The notes beneath the pieces were generated by a model. The model saw only the letters and a program-made list of their open reading frames with translations, was not told the origin of the DNA and made no database searches. Shown here piece after piece: positions 20,085 through 33,852 of a DNA stretch of 64,000 nt. Source of the DNA: Balamuthia mandrillaris (taxonomy: Eukaryota; Discosea; Longamoebia; Balamuthiidae). The position numbers were made by a program, and so were the translations under genes. The stretch's first letter is position 1. Each line of letters begins with the position of its first letter. The stretch is taken from the NCBI GenBank assembly GCA_031835245.1, contig JAVKOQ010000130.1:87064-151063 (forward strand). Reading direction: 5' to 3'.

Positions 20085-21570
20085 ATGACCGCCTTGCTGC
20101 GATACTCGCTGCTCGTCTTGCTCTTGGCCACCATCCTCTTCACAACGACCACAAGCAGAGCAGTTGCTCTACGACAAGAAGAGGAGGAGGAAGAGGAGGA
20201 CGCGGAATTTGTGGAAGGCCTTCTTGGCGTGGGAGAGGCCGATGCGTTACCCGCAGGGGAAACGGGCATAGTCGAACTGGAAGAGGAACCGGGCTCTATC
20301 CGTCTGGCCACCAACAACCTGCGGATACTGTTTCGCAAAGGGGAGCACGGCTTCCGCGTTTACTTTGTGGATCCGAGCGATGGCCACACGTTGGCCACCA
20401 AGGAGCCATTGAAGTTCAAGTACGACTCCTTCGAGCAAAGAGGACCCATTCCTGAGGGGAAGAGGCAGCTTTCCCTCGATGTGGACCTTGACGATGACAT
20501 TCCTTTACTGGGAAATACCAGTTTCGTTCTTTTGCATTTTATTTTTTTCTTATTTTTTTCTCATTTTATTTGTGGAAAACAAAATAGGTTTTGAGCTGAG
20601 TGCAGCAGTGAATGAGATAATAGGCTCGCTGGACTTTGTGCCAGCCTTTGGTCAAGACTTTTTTGCAAAGTCCTTCCTCGCCGCCGATCGCACCCTCTTC
20701 GCCTCCATCCCTCTGGGCAACGGCGCCGTCTTCAGCGCCAGCAACCAGCTCTTTGGCCAGAGAACCACCCTGCAGGTCAACGAGGGGCTCAACTTCACGG
20801 CTGAACCCGATTCCTACAAGTTCACCTTTGCAGTGAACCAATGGTTCGTTTGTTCGTTAAACATTGTTCTGACTTTCTCTTATCTTCTTTTTCTTTTCTC
20901 TTTTCTCTTTTTCGTTACAAGGGGCGGGTTTGCGGATGCGCAAAACACCTTCCACGTGGTCGTTGCGGTGGAGCTTCCTTTGGGGTTGGACGCCTCCTTG
21001 GCGGAGGACGAGGAGGGTCGTTTGTCCGGCATTCAGTTCTACTCGGGCAGGCTAGGGACCTCCTGGACGCTTCGTCTGACGAATCAGTACATAGCGGATG
21101 GGGAGCTGAAAACCGTCAAACATATCCTGTATGGGAAGAGGGAGGTCGAAGACACGAACGTTTATACCGTCCGTTTTGTGTTTGACGCATTTGAAAACTA
21201 TATCTTGTAAGCTCCTGATCTTTTGTTCTTCTCGTTCTTCTTCTTGTCATTCTTGTTGTTGTGTTTTCCTTGTTCTTGTTCTTGTGCTTGTGCTTGTTCT
21301 TCTTCTTCTTCTTGTCCCTCCTGCTGATCTTTTCTAAACAGGTATGATCCAGATGTAAGTACAACGGTGGATGGAGGGGAGGAAGAAGATGAAGACCTGA
21401 CCTATGCCTACGTGGTTGCTGTTCTTGGGGCTGTGGTCGTCGTTGCGTTGATTCTCGCCGTGGCCGGAGTGGTCTACTGGCGAAACACACGCCGCCTCTC
21501 CAAAAAGGCCACGCACACACCAAAGCCTATGGTAGCTTTCGGAGACTCTGATATGGAGGAGGACTTATGA
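20085..21570 (+). CDS. Hypothetical type I membrane glycoprotein
   Basis: Four exons (20085-20520, 20588-20843, 20922-21206, 21342-21570) give 401 aa in frame. Residues 1-27 are a signal peptide. An acidic EEEEEEED segment follows, then about 290 lumenal residues rich in beta-type alternation (FVPAFGQDFFAKSF, NQLFGQRTTLQVNEG) with a few NxT/S sites. One TM helix near the C-terminus (YVVAVLGAVVVVALILAVAG) ends in a basic stop-transfer RNTRR and a 30-aa cytosolic tail ending DSDMEEDL. I do not recognise the ectodomain. Topology is clear; function is not. Confidence 0.78.
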
Positions 21571-21874
21571 TACCTCCTTCACCGTTTGTTATCCCGCTCT
21601 TCATTGTACAGGTTTTTTTTTGTAATATTTAATCCACCAATCCAGAATCAAAAATAATTCTCCTAGCCAATAGAATTTCATAACAAAACTCCGAAACGTC
21701 CAATCAGCAAATTATTTTCATATTTTTTGTAATATAGCAAAATATCAATATAGCAATAATTATAAAAAAGAAAACAGACAAAGAGGAAGAGGCACCTTTT
21801 GTTTTTGAACAGCACCGCAAATAAAACAGAAACACACACTGAACGAACCAACAGGTTTTTTTTAAAAAAAAACA
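21571..21874. promoter_or_regulatory. Spacer with CCAAT-box cluster
   Basis: Three CCAAT pentamers on the plus strand (about 21635, 21667 and 21698) within 70 bp, in AT-rich sequence, upstream of the small gene at 21875. An A-rich tract runs into the start codon. NF-Y binding is inference. Confidence 0.45.
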
Positions 21875-22151
21875 ATGTCTTCCGGCAAGGGACACGTCTA
21901 CGGATTCAACATCAAGAGCGCTGGCTCTTCCACCCCCAGCAACGCTTCTTCTTCTGGAGCGAGCAAACCGGCCATCATCGACGACAAACTCTTTTCTACG
22001 GTTTGTTGTGTTTTTCTTCTTCTTTTTTTTTTTTTTTTGATAATCCTCATCTTTTTTTTTAAAAAAAATACAGAAACACGTGCCGAAGAAGGACGTCGAG
22101 AAAGGCATACAAAAAGGAACTGGAGAGGTGCCCAAAGGCTACGGCATATAA
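21875..22151 (+). CDS. Small hypothetical 67-aa protein
   Basis: Two exons (21875-22000, 22074-22151). The start MSSGKGHVYGFNIKS is followed by a Ser/Ala/Gly-rich stretch, AIIDDKLFST, then across the intron KHVPKKDVEKGIQKG and VPKGYGI with TAA. The donor is GTTTGT and the acceptor TACAG, and both exons end in the same phase. It is basic and hydrophilic with no membrane segment. I do not recognise it; the conserved-looking ends and proper intron make it likely real. Confidence 0.6.
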
Positions 22152-22301
22152 CTAAGAGGGGGAGCTTCTGCGTTGCTCTTCTCTATTAGTTGGTTTTTTT
22201 GAAGCTTTCATTTGTATAAAACGTTTTTTTATTGCCGCTTTGCTTTTGTCGTTTGTCGTTTTGTGAAGAACAAGGAGTGCGCCTTTCTTTCCTTTGTTTC
22301 T

Positions 22302-22865
22302 TTATTGAAGGAGGACCTCCCAGATCCGCTCCAAGATCTTCACGTACTCCTCGAAGGGCAGACCATCCACCGAGCGAACGCTCTTCATCAACGGTCCATC
22401 CACTGCTCCCGCCGCCAACACGGCGTCCAACAGCTCGCTCTCCTCCTCTCTCGTCGTCAACAACGGCTGCTGCGCTCCTTCCTCATCCGCTGTTTCTTCG
22501 CGATGAAACAAAGCGAGAGCGGCAGCCAACGCATAGCCTCCCCAGTTGGACACTCCGGTGACGATGAGGTTATCGGTGGCTGTGGCGCAGGCTATGGTCT
22601 CCCCTCGAGGCACGTGCCGCTCCACCAAGCTCATCACTTTGCCCATTCCTATCTCGTTGCCGCCGTCGCCGATGCCTGTGGTAGTGATGACGGTGGCAGC
22701 GGAGTCTTGGTTAGACTTGGAGAGCGCATAGGCCTGCTGGAAGAGATGGTCGATGGGGGCGGTGTAGGCCGAGATGTCCAGCCCCCTCATGTTGTGGTAG
22801 AGCCCATCTTTGGCTGCTCCCTTCATTTGTGTTAAGGTATCAGTATGTAATCTTACTCTCTCTTA

Positions 22866-22902
<37 letters not shown>

Positions 22903-23553
22903 CTCCACATCTCTCTCTGTCCATTCTCTCTTCTCTCTCTCATCTCCCCCTTTCTCTCATTCTCTTTTCTCCTATCGCTGCTCTTCTCTCTCCTCTGGAG
23001 GTACGCACCACGCGCTCGATGGCAATAAGGTGGTCAAACTTGTGCTGCTCCAATATCTGTCCAGCCACGTCCTCCCAACTCTGACCCTCCTCAAGGCTCT
23101 CCGGAAAGATGAGCAGGGGCTTCATGCGGTCTTCCGCGGCCGCGCTGAAACCAGCCTTTGCTATAGCGGCTTCCATGATGGCCTTGCCCCATTTGTCCGT
23201 CACCAACGTCACCTCTTTGCCTAAACCCACCAACGCTCGCGCTCTTGTGGCAAGAAAGAAAAAAGCAAAGTGAGAAGAGGAAAAAGAAAGAAAGAAGAGA
23301 GAAAGAAGAGGACTGACATGGCCAAGGCGCCAAGAGGACCGTCCGTTTCAGGGCTGTGGCAAGCCAAAATGTAGAACCCGGTGACGATGGCCACGGACTT
23401 GGCGCGGAAGGCAGCCCGCGCGGCCCTCATCAGCTCCCCCTCCATGACCAGAGGGCCTATCCCTCTGTTGCCGGGGTCCGCGCTGATGATGCGCTCCAAG
23501 CTGGCGATACGGCTGGCCACCGCCGCGCTTCGTTTGTCTTCCTCGTCACTCAT
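22302..23553 (-). CDS. DGLUCY: D-glutamate cyclase-like protein (DUF4392)
   Basis: Three exons (23553-23318, 23243-23009, 22820-22302) give 329 aa. The family converts D-glutamate to 5-oxo-D-proline. Hallmarks: DPGNRGIGPLV near the N-terminus, AIVTGF, then KDGLYHNMRGLDIS and the signature TTTGIGDGGNEIGMGKV. The C-terminal part has DNLIVTGVSNWGGYALAAAL. Length suits the stand-alone DUF4392 enzyme rather than the longer two-domain human protein. No strong mitochondrial presequence is seen. The second intron carries (CT)n on the plus strand, so the transcript would read GA there, unlike most introns in the window. Confidence 0.86.
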
Positions 23554-23844
23554 CGCTTTTCTCTTTCTTTTTCCTTTTAATTTTTTGTTTAGACCCTTTT
23601 TTCCTTTTTTTTTTGGTGTTGAATTAAGAAAATCAAAAGAAATTTCGGAAATATGACGTCACACAATGTATTAAATTAGCAAATAACCGGTTGCTATGAA
23701 ACTGTTGCTAGGAAATAGGACTCGAGGGTTACCTTGTTATGTGCACAATAATTGAACATATGGTGGTCATAACGTGAACAAATTGTGTTATCTTTCCATC
23801 ATCTTCTGGCAAAAATAAAATAAAATAAAATAAAACTAACAAAG
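23554..23844. promoter_or_regulatory. Divergent promoter with CRE palindrome and repeated GTTGCTA elements
   Basis: It contains the perfect palindrome TGACGTCA (23654-23661, ATF/CREB-type). Two copies of a GTTGCTA-K-GAAA element follow (23691-23702 and 23704-23715), resembling RFX X-box half sites. It lies between the DGLUCY-like gene (-) and the aspartic protease gene (+). Binding factors are inferred. Confidence 0.45.
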
Positions 23845-26301
<2,457 letters not shown>

Positions 26302-26684
26302 AAAGCAGTGCAGTAGCACACACTGCAACTTGATGATTCCGCATGAAACTCAAATACATACCTATTGTTTCTCGCTTTCTTTTTCGGTCTCGTATTTGGA
26401 GTTTTTCAGCAACCGCTCTGGCGTCCTTCTGCTTCTTTGTCCACCCACAAAAAAAGAAAGAAAGAACAGGAGGCCATTTCTTGGCTCGTATCCCAAACAT
26501 TCCTCCTCGCATGAATTGACGCCAATTGGACAATCTGAGTGGTGATCGGGACACAAGTCCCACTTTCTGGGTGGCGTTCAGGACACCAGACCCACTTCAC
26601 TCCTTTATATAGCCGGTGTGGAAAGGTTTATCGAAACGCAAACCACATTTCTCCAGTTTATATACAAACAACGACATAGAAGTA
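26302..26684. promoter_or_regulatory. Spacer with TATA box for the 3CxxC gene
   Basis: TTTATATAG at 26604-26612 lies about 75 bp upstream of the ATG at 26685. A GGACAC...CCCACTT duplication sits just upstream (26550-26597). The remainder is the protease 3' flank. Confidence 0.5.
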
Positions 26685-27294
26685 ATGCCTGCTGAACCTC
26701 CAACCTGCGACGTTTTTGTTTGCAGCGACTGCGGCCTAGAAACGGATTCAAAGAAGCAACTCCATACCCACCGCAACCGTCGTGGCCCGGTGTTCGCAAA
26801 GTTCGTTTGTCCCAAGTGCAAAAATGGGTGGAGCTCAGCTCACGCCTATTGTAAGAACTTTCAGGTAAGGCACATCGTCCTTCTGTTGGTCCTCTTTTCT
26901 TTTTTCTCATCCAACACAACAACAGCAATGCAAAGGATGCAAAACCAGAACATACCCGCAACAGACCAAGTATAAGGAGAAACCAGAGGAAGAAACAGTT
27001 CAGACAGATGATGAGGAAGCACAACCACCGCTCAAACCGCACCAAGCACATCTTTGCGAAAGGTGCATTAAGGGTCTTCGCTGTTCGGCTGCCTCCATAC
27101 TCTCCCGCTCTTCCCCCAAGCGAGGCAGATCCCGCTCTTCTCCCAAGCAGGTCCGAACAACTCCCTCCGGTGGCAAAGCCAGGCCCCAGCCCTACGCCAA
27201 GAAACAGCAAGCCCCACTCAGCACAATGCTTGCAGGGATGAGCATCAGCAGAAAAAAAAGTGGAAAAGGAAAGAAGGAAGTAACTTTGATGTAA
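26685..27294 (+). CDS. 3CxxC-type zinc-finger protein
   Basis: Two exons (26685-26864, 26926-27294) give 182 aa. It opens with a C2H2-like finger (VCSDCGLETDSKKQLHTHRN). The 3CxxC-type domain follows: KFVCPKCKNGWSSAHA, then across the intron QCKGCKTRTYPQ and a final CERC. The C-terminal 70 residues are basic and Ser/Pro/Lys-rich (RSSPKRGRSRSSPK), suggesting nucleic-acid or nuclear association. Related 3CxxC proteins (ZAR1, receptor-transporting proteins) bind RNA or aid membrane-protein trafficking. Which applies here is unknown. The donor is GTAAGG and the acceptor AACAG. Confidence 0.75.
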
Positions 27295-27849
27295 GAAGGT
27301 GTTTGTAAAGGGACCCTTGATATTTTTTGTAAAGCCATAAACTAGTTCTAAACTCTTTCTGAGTGCCTTCGGTGATAAAACAGAAAAGAAAAAAAATAAC
27401 CGTATTTATTTATTACAATCGGTGCTGCAAGCATGATAAAGCACGTTAACTTCCTTGCTCCTCTTCCCCGTTTCTGTTCGTCTGTGTCCATGAAGAAGGA
27501 GATTAGCAGTAGTCCGCAGCATGGAATGGCATTTAGCTAGCTCCACAAGACACTCATACTCCTTGCGATGGACAAAAACCTACCATCCACCAAGGAGAAC
27601 GTGATACGGGAAGCGGCCCTTGGGTAACGCCTCAGCGGCCGACTCTCCTTTGGGTAACGCCTCAGCGGCCAACTCTCCTTTGGTGCTGCGCCCTTTCGTT
27701 CCGTTGTCGACAAAAATATATATGGACAATAATTATCACTGAAAATCGATGTTCCCATAAAATTAGTCCATTGTCGACATATGATCAGATCAGATTTTTG
27801 AACAGCACGCCTGCAGCATTGCAGCAGGAAAAGAGTAGCAGAAAAAAAA
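27295..27849. promoter_or_regulatory. Spacer with 30-bp tandem repeat and two TTGTCGACA sites
   Basis: Two 30-bp units differing at one base (27621-27650 and 27651-27680, each starting TGGGTAACGCCTCAGCGG) are followed by TTGTCGACAAAAA (27704-27716) and TTGTCGACATA (27771-27781). The second is 70 bp upstream of the YjbQ start. The left part is the 3' flank of the zinc-finger gene. No gene is supported. Confidence 0.6.
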
Positions 27850-28770
27850 ATGCAGAGAGAAAGCACCAGTCACAGCGCGGAGCAAGCGGCGGAGGGCAGA
27901 GGGCACGCCATGCTGGGAGGTTGGTTCCAGAAGACGCTGCAAATCAAGGCCAAGGGCAGGGGCTGCTTCCTCATCACGGACGAAGTAAAACGTCAATTGG
28001 GCAGTGACCTTGCCAAGTTTCAAGTGGTAAGGCCTTTTTTCTCTCCTCTCTTTCTTCATCATCTGCTACTACTTTTTTTTTTGATCTTTGAGGTGTTTAA
28101 AACCAACCCTTTCTCGCTCTCTCTTTCTCGCTCTCTTTCATCTCACTAAACAAGTTGGAAACCTAGGGAATAGCTCATTTGTTCATCCAACACACTTCAG
28201 CCAGCCTGACGCTCAACGAGAATTGGGACAGTGACGTACGGTTGGACATGGAGGACGCTCTCAACCGTCTCGTGCCGGAGGAGGCGCCCTACCGACATAC
28301 TGCAGAGGGAAGCGATGACATGCCTGCCCACGTGAAGTCCTCCCTGTTTGGGGCCTCTGTGAGCATACCCATTACCAACGGCTCGTTCAACCTGGGCACG
28401 TGGCAAGGCATATGGCTTTGTGAGCATCGCGATAGACCATGTATGTACCATCCATCGCTAGTTCCTGCTGCTTTTGTCGTTGTCTTATGTTGTTGTCTTA
28501 AGTTCTTGTTCTTCTTCTTGTTCTTGTTCTTCTTCACTTCTTCTTGTTCTTCTTTGTTCTTGTTGTTGTTGTTGTTGTACTTCTTGTTCTTCTTCTTCTT
28601 GTTCTTGTTCTTCTTCTTGTTGTTCTTCTTCTTCTGCTTCTTATGTTCGTTGGAACATGGAAGCACATGAAGAGGAGCAGGAGGATGCATTCTTTGTTTA
28701 ACTTTACGTGCTTGCCTTAGCCACAAGGAACATCGTTGTCACGTTGCAGGGCCAACCAAAAGCTGCCTAA
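27850..28770 (+). CDS. YjbQ/UPF0047 family protein
   Basis: Three exons (27850-28026, 28167-28440, 28721-28770) give 166 aa. The widespread YjbQ/UPF0047 fold is annotated in bacteria as having thiamine-phosphate synthase side activity; the true role is uncertain. The core is complete: [19 protein letters not shown], then [28 protein letters not shown] and RNIVVTLQG. The first exon adds about 25 variable N-terminal residues before a [10 protein letters not shown] start of the fold. Intron 2 is TTC/GTT-rich. The final exon is only 50 nt, and its junction (phase 1) restores the PSTRNIVV block exactly. Confidence 0.9.
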
Positions 28771-29303
28771 CCACAGTGGCAGAGCCATGCGAAAGGCTCC
28801 CTTGTCCTTTCCGAAAGCCCCTTCCTTCTGCCACACCAACCTGAGTCCACAAGAGGCCCCACACTGCCACATCACCCTACGATCGGAATCCACGTCCAAC
28901 GATCAAAACAGACGTCATGATTTACCATTTTTGATATATTCCACATCAGCTCCCACAAAAAAAAAGAAAGCGAACCGAAAAGAGGAAAAGAATTGGTGGC
29001 AAACAAACCTGTTCTCTGTGGTAATTTTTTCGTTTGGGTGCACGAGAGGAGGAGATCCCCTTCTTTTTATTTTTATTGTATTCTCTCTCTCTCTCTCTCT
29101 CAACGCAAGGGAAAACAACAAAGCGAACGAATCCGCAAAATTCCAAGCAACCATCGGATTGCTACGTGATTTCCGCACTTTGTTGTTTTTTTTTTTTGAC
29201 AGTGGGCGATCGATTGTTTTTTAAAAAAACTGTCAGAAAACAAGGAAAAAACACAAGGAGGTCAACACGTTGGACCTAACGAGCGCACAAAACGAATAAA
29301 AAA
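28771..29303. other. Intergenic spacer
   Basis: 533 bp between two plus-strand genes. It contains a (CT)n run (29084-29101) and T- and A-homopolymers around a GACAGT...ACTGTC pair (29200-29236). No gene is supported. Confidence 0.5.
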
Positions 29304-29522
29304 ATGGTAGAGTTCAAAGAGTCTCTCCAGTACCACAACTTTTTCCAAAAGATCTACTCGGACGGAAACAAAGACGATCTGTGTTATGGCATGGGCATGA
29401 AGTGTCCTCGCTTGCCATTTCTCTTTCAGACCATTCCCGAAAAGAGTACCTTTTCTTCTCCTTCCGTTGTTTTCTCTCCTTCCTCCTGTTCTGTTTTTCT
29501 TCCTTTGTACTTCTTTCTTCGT

Positions 29523-29563
<41 letters not shown>

Positions 29564-29740
29564 CTCTCTCCTCTCTCTCTCTCTCTCTCCTCTTGTCATT
29601 CTTTTTTGTTAACTGAGAAACAAGGAGCGTTTGAGTTTCTGGACATCTTCAACGTCACGGATGGCAGCGTTGTTCCTGTATGTAGCCAAAGCCTTTGTCT
29701 CGCTCACTGAAATTTGTTTGTTTGACGTTTGTTTGGTCTC

Positions 29741-29778
<38 letters not shown>

Positions 29779-32501
29779 TTCGTTCTTGTTCTCTCTTCGT
29801 TCTCGCTCTCGTTCTCCTTCTGTGCTTCTCTTCTCCTTTTGCGTGTTCAAAACAAGGTGGAGCAACGTCGTAAGGTCTTGGTCGAGCTCATTTATGACTT
29901 TGCCAATGACAGTATGAAAATCCTTGCTGGTCGTACGTAGCTTTCCTTCCCTTTCTGTTGCCACGTCTTCTAATTACCAGTATGGATGAACGAATGAATG
30001 CTCATTTGTACAAAAAGGACAATACGAGTGCTTGTGGGATGGTGCTCGATTTAGCTCCAAGTCACTCTTTTATGCTCACATTCGTCACGCACATCAAGAC
30101 AAGATCCAAAGCCTGCTTCGTAACCTTTTTGAAGGTTTGTCTTTGGTTTCTTTTTCACAGCGGCATCTTCTCTTTTTCTTTGTTCCTCTCTCTCTCTCTC
30201 TCTCCCTCTCCCTCTCCCTCTCCCTCTCCCTCGTTCTCGCTCTCCCCCTTGCTACTTTATTCTTCTAATGCGAATTTACGAATAGATATGGAACAAGACC
30301 ATCTTGGAAGTTTCTTCACCAAGCTTTTTTACTCTGACTTGCTATATCCCTCCTGCTCTGTATCTCCGCAACAACAGGGGTTGTGCCTAGATTTCGAGTT
30401 TCCCAGTGTACTTGCTCCTGATTTGTCTAAAGGAATTGTATGGTGCTTCTTTGTTGTTATTTTGCATTTCTTTTTTTATTCCTATTTTAACCATTTGCCT
30501 CCAAACATCAAAGAGCAAAGCTGAGAAGAAGAAGAAAAAGAGAAAGAAGAAACGCCAACAACAAAAACAAAAGCAAAAGGGTTCGCTATCGGATGGGACC
30601 ACGATTCACCATTGCTCAAGAAGAGCTTCCTCCGAAAATTTTCTTTCACAGAGTGAGGTAGAGCAACTTGCTTCTATGCTCTCCGTGAAGACGCGTTGGC
30701 TGAATGTTCTCTTAATGCTCTTATTTGCTTCCTCTTTCACAGCTTTTACATCTGGAAAGGACTGTGTTTGCGGAAATGTTCGAGGATCTTATAGAATATG
30801 AGACTTCCTATGACGACTCTCGTGGCACTGCCTCAGTACTGGCGATGGTAATCATATAGTAACCCCGTTTGTGTTTTTGTCTCTCTTTTACGTATTGTAA
30901 TTTTTCCTTGATACACCAAGACGGAGCCGTGTGCGATTGCCGGGCTTCCTAACGAGGATGAGGAAAGTGCGTATCTTTTCTCTCTGGGTTCTGTCCTCTG
31001 TTCTCTCTCCTTTCGTTTTTCATGTATGAAGATGGAAATGAGAATGAGACTTACCGGGAATTTAAAATAACACACAGCACGTCGTAAAAGAGAAGCAGCG
31101 ATTGTGGCGGAAGCGCAAAGCTTAGCCACAGCCGCGTCGCAGATCTCTTACCACCAGCATGAGAAGAGCACAAAGGACAAAGTTACAATTTCTGGAGCAA
31201 GCTCTTCTTCTGCCTCATCTTCGTCCTCTTCTTCTTCTGCAACCGCTGCAAAGATTAATACGGTCCAGGAAAGCAAAGCAACTAGTAACAAGCAACCAAG
31301 TCCTCCTAAAAAGGGACAAAAAGGCAAAGCCAAGCAAGAACAGGAGCAACAGAAACAACAGCCAACTGCCGCCCAGCAACAGGCACAAGATCAATCGGGC
31401 AATGCTACTCGCAAACAAACTGGAGTTCAGCTGCAGCCAAATAAGAAAGGTAGTCAGCAAACAGCCGCTTCTTCCGCTGGGACAAAACAAAATGCTGCTG
31501 CTGTAGTCTCGCAAAAGGCGAAAAGCACAACGAACGAGAGTGCTGCTCAGGAAGCAGCCTCTATTTCCTCGAAAGGTGTTCATCAACCCAACCAAAAAAG
31601 AGCTGCATCCTCCCATCAGCAACAACAGCAACCACAAAAGCGATCCCAACAACAGCAACGAGCCAAACCAAAACCTGCTGGTGAGCAGACCTCGTCATCC
31701 TCCAATATTGCTGCGACTGTTTCAGCGGCAGAAAACCAAATACCTGCTCATATGCGTGTGCTATTGGAAACGGAGCTGGCTGAGTCGTTGGTGGCTGAGG
31801 TAGTCAACGATCTTTGTCATAAGTTTGCGAACCGTACCATTCATCAAGAGCGGCGAGCTCAGCAAAAGCGCATCGAGGAAGAAGGTGAATCAATACTTCA
31901 GGAAGGAGATAGGCTACCTCTAACATGCTCTCTCTCTCACAGAGCGAAAAGCAAAAGAAGCAGAAGAGGCTGCTTTGGCTGCAGAACGCGAACGTAAAGC
32001 CAAAGAACGTAAGCTCAGGCGAGAGATCAGACAAGAGGAATCGCAAAAATGGGCTGACCATCTTACCGATGAAGTGGTGAAGGAAGCATGTGCCACTGTT
32101 GTAGAGGAATTGCTGAGAGAACACTATCAGGAGTGTGATAATGTACGTGAAGCTCTTTTTAAGCAATTCTCAGTTTTTTCTGACGCATAATTTTCCAGCT
32201 GAGGCAGCAGAAAGAATGGCAGGCTCGACAGCAACAAATGATGATGGCGCAAATGCATCAAACCTCTCAACAACCATCTCTTCACCAACCACCACAATCA
32301 CAACAACAATTACAACATCTTCAGTCACAACAATTCCAACAGCAACCACAACAACCACAACAGCTTTTCATACACCGTCCTCCCCATTATCCCCCCCATC
32401 ACCCTCAACATCCAACCTTTCCGTCAATGCTTCCTCCTGCCGCACTTCCACAAAGCGGTGGCTACCCACCACAATATCAATTCCCGCATTTTGTGCCACA
32501 A

Positions 32502-32534
<33 letters not shown>

Positions 32535-33815
32535 ATGCACGCACCTCCTGCTCACATCACACAAGCGGTGGCGATGGGAATGCCTTCTCCTCCTTTTCCC
32601 CACATGTTTCCTTTTGGTGCAGCTTCTGCCCATATGGAGCAAGCAAGTCACTCCTTGGGAGGCATGCCTCCTCCACAACAACTTGCTTCGACAGGTCATG
32701 TTCACTCCATAAGCACCAACACCGGCTTTGTTTCCTCCTCACCCTCTTCTTCCTCTGAATTTGTTACTTCAGCGGAATATCAAGAAGCAAGCAGCGAACC
32801 TTTACTCCTCCCGTCAATGCACAACCTTCAACAACAGCACCAGCAATATGTCAGCAACAATGATTTAATAAGTGGCAGCAACAGATACTTTAATGCAGAT
32901 AACGGTCCATTTGTGAGAGACTACAGTGAGGAAAGCAGCATTGTTGCCCTCTCTCAAGTCTCACCACGATCCAGGTCAAGCTCATTGTCCGCCACGTTAT
33001 CGCCTCCACCCGCCTCATTTGTGCCCTCCTCTATTTCTTCTTCTGGCAACCACCTGGTAGCACCGCCATTAACCAACTTGCCGCATCACTCCTCTACTGG
33101 AGGAAGCGTGACACCTTCCCCAAGACAGCAACAGCCGCTTACATCTCCCGTTATGATCTCCGCGAGGTTCTTAGTTTTATGTTTCTCTCCTTCTTGCTTT
33201 CCTTTTTTTTCTTTAACAAGTCCCATTCTTTTCCTCCGATAGAATCGATGCAGCTCAAACAGAAGGTCCAGTCGGTCTATTCTCTCCCTCTTTGCCTAGT
33301 GCAGAAGGCCAGATGATGCCTTTCTCTTCTCCCTCGTCTCCAACTTCTCCTTCTCAAGCAGAATCTGCTTCCGCTGCCAACAAAGGAATGGAGGAAAAAG
33401 TAAAGAGTCGAGCCCTTAAGTCGTTGCCGGAGGACTTTAAGATGAACTCACAACGTTGCCTCATCATCGCCAATTTGCCTAAAGACATTGGTCGCGACTA
33501 TGTTGATACATTTTTCACCACCTTGCAATGTGCAATTGTGAGAGAGGAAGGTGTTCCTAAGGTTTGTTTGCTTTTTTGAAGAAAATCTTAATATTAGTTG
33601 TTACCTTTCTGATATGCATTCACAGATCCAATTATTGCGAGGCTCGGATCATGGCTGTTGTTTTGTGGAGTTCCAAACAGAAGAGGATGTCGTAAGAGCG
33701 TTAAGTCTAGGTACTATGATGGCCAAGAACACGGTTGAGGTCTATCGTCCCGTTGGCCTACAAACCTGTACGTTGTTACTCCCAAACCACCCGTTAGCAG
33801 AGGGTACTAACTGCA

Positions 33816-33852
<37 letters not shown>

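Noticed and set aside
29200-29236. GACAGT...ACTGTC hairpin as a terminator or ncRNA
   Set aside because: Six-bp arms with a 25-bp loop between homopolymers are expected by chance.
29985-30017. Exon containing MDERMNAHLYKK
   Set aside because: Including it puts the next exon out of the frame that carries the zinc-finger motif YECLWDGARF; skipping it keeps frame with good GT and AG sites.
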